DNA from: JASFEQ01 sp050122535
GTDB lineage: Bacteria > Desulfobacterota > DSM-4660 > Desulfatiglandales > HGW-15
NCBI GenBank assembly: GCA_050122535.1
Contig: JASFIT010000028.1
Location: forward strand, 1 to 19,761
Direction of reading: 5' to 3'
Length of the DNA: 19,761 nt
This document shows, piece after piece, positions 13,701 through 19,761 of this stretch. A model generated the notes under the pieces. The model saw only the letters and a list, made by a program, of their open reading frames with translations, searched no databases and was not told the DNA's origin. A program made the translations under genes and the position numbers. How positions within the stretch are numbered: position 1 is the stretch's first letter; every line of letters begins with the position of its first letter.

Positions 13701-14456
13701 ATGTTGAAAGTCAAAGAAATCAGGGCCAAAAGCGTTCTCAACAAGTCGAAAATCTTTGACTACTGCGTCAATCCCTACACCGGTTGCCAGATTGGCTGCA
13801 GATACTGCTACGCCCGTTTATTTATGCGGCGCTATTCTGGCCATAAAGAGGCCTGGGGTGAATTTGTGGATGCCAAAATGAACTCCCCTGAGGTCCTGGG
13901 AAAGCAATTGAACAGGGCGAAAAGGGGAACAGTATGGGTTTCTTCCGTCTGCGATCCCTATCAGCCTTTGGAGAAGAAGTATGAGCTGACACGGCGTTGT
14001 TTAAAAGAGCTGGCTACAAAGCAGTTCCCTATCAATATCCAGACAAAGTCAACCCTTGCGCTGCGCGATTTGGATTTGTTTCAGGCGTTTGAGGAAATTG
14101 AAGTGGGATTTACGATCACCACAGATGATGAGCGGGTGGCAAGAGAATTTGAGCCTCGTGCCCCCACTGTGCAGGATAGATTGAAAACGTTGGAGAAGAT
14201 TCGCATCTCGGGTATCAAAACCTATGCTTTCATTGGGCCCATTCTCCCTGGAAATCCGGAAAAGCTTGCCCAGAACCTGGAAGGCAGGGTGGACTATGTT
14301 TACATTGACAGAATGAACTATGTGAGTTCAATAATAGGCTTTTATCGTCAGCATGGATTAGAGAAGGAAACGACCGGAAAATTTTTTCGCGAATACAAAA
14401 AAAGACTCACATCCGAATTGAAGAAACGAAAGATGAAATATGAAGCTCTGTTCTAG
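13701..14456 (+). CDS. SPL-like radical SAM protein
   Basis: A 251-residue radical SAM enzyme of the spore-photoproduct-lyase-like (SplB/Rv2578c) group. The cluster motif is C29-x3-C33-x2-C36 (TGCQIGCRYCYARL), which should bind the 4Fe-4S cluster that cleaves S-adenosylmethionine. Later landmarks are VWVSSVCDPYQPLEKKYELT (near 88-107), INIQTKSTLALRDLDLF, a GFTITTDDE strand and YAFIGPILPG. Group members are found in many bacteria that do not sporulate, so a role in spore DNA repair should not be assumed; the substrate is unknown. Length is normal for the short members. The ATG at 13701 has no clear Shine-Dalgarno (GGTTGAAACCCC precedes it), but the N-terminus fits the family. It stands alone between a divergent DUF4124 gene and a repeat-containing intergenic region. 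Confidence 0.85.
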   Translation: MLKVKEIRAKSVLNKSKIFDYCVNPYTGCQIGCRYCYARLFMRRYSGHKEAWGEFVDAKMNSPEVLGKQLNRAKRGTVWVSSVCDPYQPLEKKYELTRRCLKELATKQFPINIQTKSTLALRDLDLFQAFEEIEVGFTITTDDERVAREFEPRAPTVQDRLKTLEKIRISGIKTYAFIGPILPGNPEKLAQNLEGRVDYVYIDRMNYVSSIIGFYRQHGLEKETTGKFFREYKKRLTSELKKRKMKYEALF

Positions 14457-14554
14457 GTTTCTCTCCACCACGGAGCTAGGAACCCGTCAGCCTCAGCCCA
14501 TAAAGGTTTTGAGTGCTAACCCATCAGCAATCTAGGCCGAAGGCAGAGATTCTT

Positions 14555-14614
14555 TTCATTGGGCGGTATCCTTGCCTTGCCATAGCTTCAGCGACGGCAG
14601 GTCCCGCCCGATGA
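14555..14614. repeat. Palindromic insert inside a larger hairpin
   Basis: TTTCATTGGGCGG at about 14555-14567 and CCGCCCGATGAAAT at about 14603-14616 form an outer stem. Between them lies a reverse-oriented insert of the same family as at 12368 (14571-14601, cttgccatagcttcagcgac). This is part of the 290-base gap 14457-14745, which holds no gene that I can support. Confidence 0.45.
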
Positions 14615-14640
14615 AATATATATTCTTCTCTGTGTCCTCT

Positions 14641-14696
14641 GCTTGCCCCGCGATTTTATCCCGCGCGCTAACGCGGGGAGCCTTGGCGACGGCGGG
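14641..14696 (-). repeat. Longer palindromic insert, minus orientation
   Basis: Reads, on the minus strand, CCCGCCGTCGCCAAGGCT, then CCCCGCGTTAGCGCGCGGG, then ataaaatcgcggggcaagc. It splits a repeat phrase: ttctctgtgtcctctg stands before and tgtctcagtggtga after. It is closely related to the insert at 8145-8198. Confidence 0.55.
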
Positions 14697-14745
14697 TGTC
14701 TCAGTGGTGAATCCTAACGGCAGTTGATTACGAGGAGAATGAAAT

Positions 14746-15132
14746 ATGGATGAATGGATACCGTTCAAAGAGGGCGATTATATCGTGGAACAGGCCTTTT
14801 TGTTAGCGCCCGATGAATCCGCAGTTCTTCTAGAGGATGCTGTGATCAGAGTCTTTGAGGATAGACGGGGCCATCGCCAGATGCACGGGAGCTGCCGCGC
14901 AATAAACGCTCTCTTGATCAAATTGTTGGATGACCATAACGAAATTGATCTGGTGTTAGATCTGGGAGCAGAGTTCAAATATCTTCTTAAAGATCCAATC
15001 CTGAGAGGGGGCAAGGTTTTCTCTCCGGATGTCAAATCCACGCTCCAATTTCTTCCCAAAGAACCCTGGGAGCAGATTCAAAAAGATAAATTCGAAGCCC
15101 TCTATTCTCGCTTGAACTTCCTGTCTATTTGA
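14746..15132 (+). CDS. Hypothetical protein, 128 aa
   Basis: I do not recognise a family. The 128-residue product starts MDEWIPFKEGDYIVEQAFLL and is acidic. It alternates strand-like (ESAVLLEDAVIRVFEDRRGH) and helix-like (CRAINALLIKLLDDHNEIDL) segments, with no signal peptide, membrane segment or metal motif; the only Cys is near residue 50. A ribosome site (GAGGAG about 8 nt before the ATG at 14746) and regular composition support a real gene. It ends at a TGA at 15130 and is followed by promoter-like sequence for the adenylate cyclase gene, so it is likely a single-gene transcript. Confidence 0.65.
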   Translation: MDEWIPFKEGDYIVEQAFLLAPDESAVLLEDAVIRVFEDRRGHRQMHGSCRAINALLIKLLDDHNEIDLVLDLGAEFKYLLKDPILRGGKVFSPDVKSTLQFLPKEPWEQIQKDKFEALYSRLNFLSI

Positions 15133-15181
15133 TCAGGTCACGATATAGTCGCAAAACGCAATGCTCCTCTTGCTATAATGC

Positions 15182-15209
15182 TTGACTTTTCAGGCGGTTC
15201 TCCTAATAT
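15182..15209 (+). promoter_or_regulatory. Candidate promoter for the adenylate cyclase gene
   Basis: TTGACT (15182-15187) and TAATAT (15204-15209) are separated by 16 nt. A second possible -10, TATAAT at 15174-15179, lacks a good -35. Transcription from here would give a leader of about 145 nt containing a terminator hairpin before the ATG at 15365. Confidence 0.45.
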
Positions 15210-15294
15210 GAAGCTCGTCAAATTAAGGAACGCATGAACTGTATGGACTTCTAAATACCATGGAACTCCTTTTTTGCCATTAGGAGGATCAAAA

Positions 15295-15303
15295 ATGGTT
15301 TAA
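15295..15303 (+). CDS. Two-codon leader ORF (Met-Val-stop)
   Basis: ATG GTT TAA preceded by a perfect AGGAGG (15282-15287) at 7-nt spacing, directly upstream of the terminator hairpin. The site could be folded: ACCAT (15257-15261) pairs with ATGGT (15295-15299) and CTCCT (15266-15270) with AGGAG (15282-15286), hiding both ribosome site and start. A regulatory role is inferred; it could be chance. Confidence 0.3.
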   Translation: MV

Positions 15304-15313
15304 GCTTGGGACA

Positions 15314-15348
15314 AACCCCGTTTCTCAAACAGAGAACGGGGTTTTTTT
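15314..15348 (+). terminator. Intrinsic terminator in the adenylate cyclase leader
   Basis: AACCCCGTT/AACGGGGTT (9 bp, 15314-15322 with 15335-15343) plus CTC/GAG (15324-15326 with 15332-15334), a 5-nt loop AAACA and a run of seven T (15342-15348). This is a canonical rho-independent terminator. It ends only 17 bases before the ATG at 15365 and downstream of a promoter-like sequence, so it may be an attenuator rather than the end of the previous transcript. The ribosome site GGGGAGG follows at once. Confidence 0.75.
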
Positions 15349-15364
15349 GTGGGGAGGCACTAAC

Positions 15365-18300
15365 ATGAAATGCCCGAAATGCCAGTTTGGAAATCCAGAT
15401 GGTGCAAAATTTTGTAATGAGTGTGGTGGCCGACTGGAATTTCCTTGCCCAAAATGTGGGAAAGCGAATCCGCCAGGCAGCAAATTTTGTAACGCGTGTG
15501 GACATGATCTCAAGGAGCCCGCAGAACCTCCTCCCATTGATTTCAACCAACCCCAATCTTATACTCCCAAATTTTTGGCCGACAAGATCCTAACAACCCG
15601 AAGCTCCATGGAAGGGGAGAGAAAACTTGTGACCGTGTGCTTTGCTGATGTGGCCAATTACACATCTATGGCTGAAAAGCTTGACCCTGAAGAGGTCCAC
15701 CAGATCATGGACGGATGTTTCCAGATCCTGATGGATGAAATCCACAGATATGAGGGGACCATCAACCAATTTGCCGGCGACGGCGTGATGGCCTTATTTG
15801 GTGCACCTGTGGCCCATGAAGACCACGCACAACGGGCCTGCTATGCGGCCTTATCCATTCGAAAAGCGATGGGCGAGTATGGAAATAAGATAGCGAGGGA
15901 GCGCGGTGTAGAGTTCAAAATTCGTATAGGGCTTAACTCTGGACCCGTGGTCGTGGGCTCTATTGGGGACGATTTGCGGATGGACTATACGGCCGTTGGA
16001 GATACAACCAACCTGGCTGCCAGGATTCAACAGGCGGCAAAGCCGGGTGAAGTCTGGGCAAGTCAAGAGACCCACAACATGATCCAGGATTATTTTCATG
16101 ACGAGATGGTAGGTGAATTTCCTCTGAAGGGTAAGGCCGCCCATCAGCCCCTGTATCGTATCGTATCCGAACGCCCAGATGTGCGCACGCGCTTCGAGGC
16201 AGGTCTTGTCAGGGGGATCACCGAACTTGTCGGTCGACGCCCTGAAATGGAGGCCTTGCGGTCAGTGTTCGAAAGGGCGAAAGAAGGGGAGGGGCAAGTG
16301 TTGGATGTGGTCGGGGAGGCAGGCGTTGGGAAAAGCCGCCTCGCGTATGAGTTTCAGGCGGCCCTCAGTAAAGAAGCGACCTTTCTCACCGGTATCTGTG
16401 TCCAGCACGGCAGGAATATCAACTTTCTCCCAGTGATCGATGTGGTCAAGGCGGCCTTTCGCATCGAAGAAGGAATGACAGAAGCAGAGGTTGGAAGTCA
16501 AATTGAAGGGAGCACCAAAAAGAATCTTGTGCCGATGATTCCTTTTTACCGGAGTCTGTTGTCTCTCAAGGTGGAGGATCCTCTGTTTAAAGCATTGAAT
16601 CCGGAAGGGCGGAAGTTCGGCACGTTCGAGGCCGTGAAGAATCTTCTCATCGGTCTGAGCGAAGAAAACCCGCTGGTGGTCTTTCTTGAGGACGTGCACT
16701 GGATGGACAAGATTTCAGAAGAGTTTTTTGTTTATTTTTCTCACTCCATCATGGAACACCCGGTCCTCATGCTTGCAGCCTATCGTCCCGAAGGAGCCCC
16801 GTCCTGGGCACAGGGCACCCACTATCAAAGGCTAGGCCTGGAAACCCTCAGCTCAAAATCTTCCATACGGCTAGTGCGAAATATCCTTGGCGGGATAGCG
16901 ATGGACCCGGAGCTGGAACAACGGATTGTGGAGAAGACAGGGGGAAATCCCTTTTTTGTTGAAGAGATTGTGCGGGAGCTCATTGAACGCGGCGATCTGG
17001 AAAAGATGGGGGAACAGTACGTTTGTAATAAACCCATTGATCAGTGCGAGATACCGAGCACGGTTCAGGGCGTGCTGGCGGCTAAAATGGACCGTTTGAG
17101 TGAGGACCTCAAACGGACCATGCAAGTTGCAAGTGTCATCGGCAGGGATTTTGCGTTTCGACTCCTGAAGAGCATCATGGAACTGGGGGAAGAGTTGAGG
17201 GCTCATCTGACCAATCTGGTAGGACTCGAGATTCTCTATGAAAAGGCCCTCTATCCTGAGCTGGAATATATCTTCAAGCACGCCCTTACTCAGGAGGTGG
17301 CCTACGATAGTCTGCTTAAACAAAGGCGTCAAAAGATCCATGGCCGTATTGCCCAGACCATCGAAGAACTCTATACGGATCGGCTTGAAGAACACTACGA
17401 AATGCTTGCGCATCACTACGAAAGAAGCGGAAATGCGGCAAAGGCTGTTGAGTATTTGATCCTGGCTGGTGAAAAATCAAATAATAATAGTGCTGCTCGG
17501 GCTGCACGTGAATTTTTCAGAAAAGGTTTTGAGATTTTAGAAAGCGCAACTATTACACTGGATTTGGAAACAAAGGTGCGAGCGCATCAAGGGCTGGGTT
17601 TGGCCAGTCACGACGTTGGAGACATCGACACGGCATTGTCAGCGTTTAGAAAGGCTGTTGAGATTAGCTGCCGACACGGTTTGATCGAGGATGAACTGTC
17701 CAATTTGGTTAGACTAGCTTGGGCAATGTGGTGGACGCCTATTTCAACCATGAAGGATGAGGTGATCAAATTCTTTGAAGAAGCCATCGAAAGGGCCAGG
17801 GAGCTTGGCCATAAAGCGGTTGAGAGTCGAATCCTGTCGGTCAAGGGTATTTATGTTTCTTTGCTGAGCCACAGATATGAGGGATCAGGAGCATACAAAG
17901 GCAACCAGATCTTGGTCGACGCGGGGCAGATGGCCTTGGAGACGGAGGACCCAGAGACGATTTTCCTTAACCGCGGTCTGCGTGCATTATCAGAGAGATG
18001 GTTGGGCAGACCCAGGAAAACTGTGGAGTTTAGCGAGGGACTGATTGAAGCGCTGCGTAGCATGTTCAATTTGAATCAGCTTTCTGGTCTGATTTTCACC
18101 CGTGGCGTTGCGCTTGCGGAGATAGGTCGAATTGAAGAGGGCATGGAACTTCTCAAGGAAGGTATTGATATCTGCGAAAAGCTTGGCGGTGAACTTATGC
18201 TTGGAAGGCTTTACAACGCCCTGGGCTATTGCTACCAAGAGATTCATCATCCAAAGCGGGCCTGGGACCTCAATGTGCGAAGCGAAAAGGTGGCGCGTGA

Positions 18301-18910
18301 ACTGATGAAGCGATATCCGATGGGCCGCGAAATGGGTGGGGAGGTCGTGGCTCAGGCGAGCCTAAACCTAATGGAGAATCTTTTCGACCAGGGTATGACA
18401 GAAGAGGCGTGGCATAGGTTGAAGTCCCTACAGGAAGAATCAAAAAGCGGTGATTTTGTTCGAGCCCGCGATCAACGAGGATCCCGAATGAATTATCTGG
18501 CCGCTCAAATCCTTGTGCGTCAAAAGAAACTGAGTCAGGCAGAAGCGCTCATTAGAAAGAACCTGAAGAGAGCTAGAGAAGAACACGCCAAAAAGAGAGA
18601 AGGAGGATTTCTCAGACTGCTTGGCGAAGTTCAGTTCAGCCACGACAAAATCGACAATGCCGTAAAAAGCCTTAACGAGGCGATTCAAGTTCTAGAAGAG
18701 GTAGGTAATCCCCGACACCTCTGGCAGGCTTATGCCTCGCTTGCATCGGGACTTGCCAAGCATAAACGACCTGGCGATGCGAGGAGACATTGGGGCGCAG
18801 CTGCAGAAGTCATTCAGAGTACAGCAAGCGGTTTATCAGATCGCGAACTTCGAGCCGGTTTTCTTGGAGCAGAACCGATAAAAGAAATCCTTGCAAAAGC
18901 TGAAGCCTGA
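15365..18910 (+). CDS. Class III adenylate/guanylate cyclase with zinc ribbons, AAA-type ATPase and TPR region
   Basis: A 1181-residue soluble multidomain signalling protein. Two zinc ribbons open it (C3, C6, C17, C20 and C28, C31, C42, C45). A class III cyclase domain spans about 85-265, with metal-binding D95 (CFADVANYT) and D139 (QFAGDGVMALFG) and transition-state residues N216 and R220 (DTTNLAAR). The usual base-selecting Lys position is Q135, while D207 is kept, so nucleotide specificity is not certain. An AAA/STAND-type ATPase follows at about 283-640, with Walker A GEAGVGKS (317-324) and Walker B VVFLEDVHWMD (438-448). The rest is helical TPR-like repeats to the C-terminus. It probably makes cAMP in response to ATP- and partner-dependent conformational change. 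ATG at 15365 is chosen because GGAGG lies 7 nt upstream and the zinc ribbon starts there; the frame is open to 15347. The gene sits behind a terminator-like leader. Confidence 0.92.
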   Translation: MKCPKCQFGNPDGAKFCNECGGRLEFPCPKCGKANPPGSKFCNACGHDLKEPAEPPPIDFNQPQSYTPKFLADKILTTRSSMEGERKLVTVCFADVANYTSMAEKLDPEEVHQIMDGCFQILMDEIHRYEGTINQFAGDGVMALFGAPVAHEDHAQRACYAALSIRKAMGEYGNKIARERGVEFKIRIGLNSGPVVVGSIGDDLRMDYTAVGDTTNLAARIQQAAKPGEVWASQETHNMIQDYFHDEMVGEFPLKGKAAHQPLYRIVSERPDVRTRFEAGLVRGITELVGRRPEMEALRSVFERAKEGEGQVLDVVGEAGVGKSRLAYEFQAALSKEATFLTGICVQHGRNINFLPVIDVVKAAFRIEEGMTEAEVGSQIEGSTKKNLVPMIPFYRSLLSLKVEDPLFKALNPEGRKFGTFEAVKNLLIGLSEENPLVVFLEDVHWMDKISEEFFVYFSHSIMEHPVLMLAAYRPEGAPSWAQGTHYQRLGLETLSSKSSIRLVRNILGGIAMDPELEQRIVEKTGGNPFFVEEIVRELIERGDLEKMGEQYVCNKPIDQCEIPSTVQGVLAAKMDRLSEDLKRTMQVASVIGRDFAFRLLKSIMELGEELRAHLTNLVGLEILYEKALYPELEYIFKHALTQEVAYDSLLKQRRQKIHGRIAQTIEELYTDRLEEHYEMLAHHYERSGNAAKAVEYLILAGEKSNNNSAARAAREFFRKGFEILESATITLDLETKVRAHQGLGLASHDVGDIDTALSAFRKAVEISCRHGLIEDELSNLVRLAWAMWWTPISTMKDEVIKFFEEAIERARELGHKAVESRILSVKGIYVSLLSHRYEGSGAYKGNQILVDAGQMALETEDPETIFLNRGLRALSERWLGRPRKTVEFSEGLIEALRSMFNLNQLSGLIFTRGVALAEIGRIEEGMELLKEGIDICEKLGGELMLGRLYNALGYCYQEIHHPKRAWDLNVRSEKVARELMKRYPMGREMGGEVVAQASLNLMENLFDQGMTEEAWHRLKSLQEESKSGDFVRARDQRGSRMNYLAAQILVRQKKLSQAEALIRKNLKRAREEHAKKREGGFLRLLGEVQFSHDKIDNAVKSLNEAIQVLEEVGNPRHLWQAYASLASGLAKHKRPGDARRHWGAAAEVIQSTASGLSDRELRAGFLGAEPIKEILAKAEA

Positions 18911-18911
18911 T

Positions 18912-18958
18912 TACCCCCACTCCAACCCTCCCCCTTGAGGGGGAGGGCAGGGAGGGGG
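18912..18958. repeat. GC-rich hairpin between two genes
   Basis: CCCTCCCCC (18926-18934) and GGGGGAGGG (18939-18947) form a perfect 9-bp stem with a TTGA loop. It is extended by ACCCCC near 18913 with GGGGGT near 18953. No T tract follows, so it is a possible weak terminator or a dispersed repeat. Confidence 0.55.
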
Positions 18959-18984
18959 TGAATATAAACAGAAGAGGTGGATTG

Positions 18985-19761
18985 ATGCAAGATGTATACG
19001 AAAGGTTGAGGCAAAAGCTGGACGATCTGGCTACAGGATACCCTGCCACAGGGGCTAGGGCAGAGATTCGGATACTTAAAAAGTTATTCACTGAGGAGGA
19101 AGCAGAGTTTTTTATGCAACTCTCCCCGCGCCCAGAGACCCCGGAAGACGTGGCTGAGAGACTCGAGCGTAATCCGGGGGAGACGGCGGCGCTGATGGAA
19201 AGGATGGCAAAGAAGGGTTTGCTCTTCCGAATGCGAAAAGAGGAAAACGTGCGCTATTCAGCAGTACCCTATATTGTGGGCATTTTTGAGTTTCAAATAA
19301 ATAGAATGGATCGTGAGCTGGCTCTCGATATGAATGAATATTTTGAAACTGCGCTGGGTAAAACCCTCCAAGCATTCAAGACCCCTGTGATGCGGACCAT
19401 TCCCATAAACCGCGAAGTCGCCGTCAAATGGCCCATTGCACCCTATGAAGATGTTCTAGAGATTTTGGAAAGCCAGGAGGCTATGGCTATTGTCCCGTGT
19501 ATCTGTAGGATCTGGATGAAGCACGCTGACAAGGGTTGTGATAAACCAGTGGAAACATGTTTCATGTTTGGTGCCCATGCGCACTATTACGTGGATAACG
19601 GGATGGGCCGTTATATTGATAGGGAAGAGGCAAGGGAGATTCTGAAACGCAATGAAGAAGTGGGCCTGGTCATGCAGCCTTTCAATTCACAGAAGGTGGG
19701 CGGGATGTGCAGCTGCTGTGGGGACTGTTGTGGCATGCTCAGGTCATTAAAGAAGCAGCCC
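18985..19761 (+). CDS. Winged-helix and cysteine-rich Fe-S protein (partial, cut by window end)
   Basis: At least 259 residues, open at the right edge. The N-terminal 110 or so residues look like a winged-helix segment (IRILKKLFTEEEAEFFMQLS, DVAERLERNPGETAALMERM, KKGLLFRMR). A cysteine-rich part follows: C172-x-C174, C185, C192 (VPCICRIWMKHADKGC, then ETCFMFG) and C242, C244, C245, C248, C249 (GGMCSCCGDCCGM). This is the layout of anaerobe 4Fe-4S binding proteins that usually continue into a ferredoxin domain, which would lie beyond the window. The ATG at 18985 follows GAGGTGG. No membrane segment is seen. A redox-linked regulatory or electron-transfer role is inferred. It starts 75 bases after the cyclase gene with a GC-rich hairpin between, so co-transcription is uncertain. 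Confidence 0.8.
   Translation, partial: MQDVYERLRQKLDDLATGYPATGARAEIRILKKLFTEEEAEFFMQLSPRPETPEDVAERLERNPGETAALMERMAKKGLLFRMRKEENVRYSAVPYIVGIFEFQINRMDRELALDMNEYFETALGKTLQAFKTPVMRTIPINREVAVKWPIAPYEDVLEILESQEAMAIVPCICRIWMKHADKGCDKPVETCFMFGAHAHYYVDNGMGRYIDREEAREILKRNEEVGLVMQPFNSQKVGGMCSCCGDCCGMLRSLKKQP

Noticed and set aside
15130..15238. Open frame of about 35 codons after the TGA of the 128-aa protein, a possible second Sec read-through
   Set aside because: No conserved family context and no convincing hairpin with a G-loop at the right distance; the region looks like the promoter of the next gene.

Overview
The window looks like a chromosomal segment of a strictly anaerobic, sulfate-reducer-like deltaproteobacterium (Desulfobacterota). 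The reasons are a probable UGA-encoded selenoprotein, a TIGR04076-type small protein, anaerobic-style acyl-CoA enzymes, a cysteine-rich Fe-S protein, and large intergenic islands of short repeats. This assignment is inferred from gene content; no rRNA or other phylogenetic marker is present.

Layout. 27-1109 (-) is a GAF/LuxR-type regulator, followed by about 700 bases with no intact gene but a possible decayed ORF. 1809-2291 (-) is a C_GCAxxG_C_C family redox protein that is complete only if an in-frame TGA at 2222-2220 is read as selenocysteine; a good bacterial SECIS-like hairpin follows that codon. 2682-2999 (-) is a TIGR04076 protein. 3014-3229 is a MITE-like repeat, with a second copy at 8600-8863. 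3278-5959 (-) is a two-gene unit: an HMG-CoA-synthase-like enzyme fused to a DUF35 zinc-ribbon/OB-fold domain, then an SCP2-type thiolase. 6740-7888 (-) is an acyl-CoA dehydrogenase. On the plus strand follow a carboxymuconolactone decarboxylase-like protein (9032), a calcineurin-type phosphoesterase (9531), an old-yellow-enzyme-type flavin oxidoreductase (11248) and a 97-aa orphan (12497). Then come a secreted DUF4124 protein (12834-13565, -), an SPL-like radical SAM protein (13701), a 128-aa orphan (14746), a 1181-residue class III adenylate cyclase/ATPase/TPR protein (15365) behind a leader carrying a strong terminator, and the start of an Fe-S protein cut by the window end (18985).

How the genes work together. 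The thiolase, HMG-CoA-synthase-like/DUF35 protein, acyl-CoA dehydrogenase and OYE-type reductase suggest CoA-thioester chemistry: dehydrogenation, condensation or cleavage, and enoate reduction. The substrate cannot be read from the sequence. The remaining genes look like independent units.

The most distinctive non-coding feature is a set of intergenic repeat islands (about 6176-6704, 7910-8308, 10824-11160, 14555-14700). They contain 9-10 bp micro-tandem repeats, a nested-palindrome 'cloverleaf' element (two full copies and one truncated copy), and small palindromic inserts of about 30-55 bp that interrupt other repeats. Filled and empty versions of the same sites can be compared inside this window, and one insert is flanked by a perfect 7-bp direct repeat.
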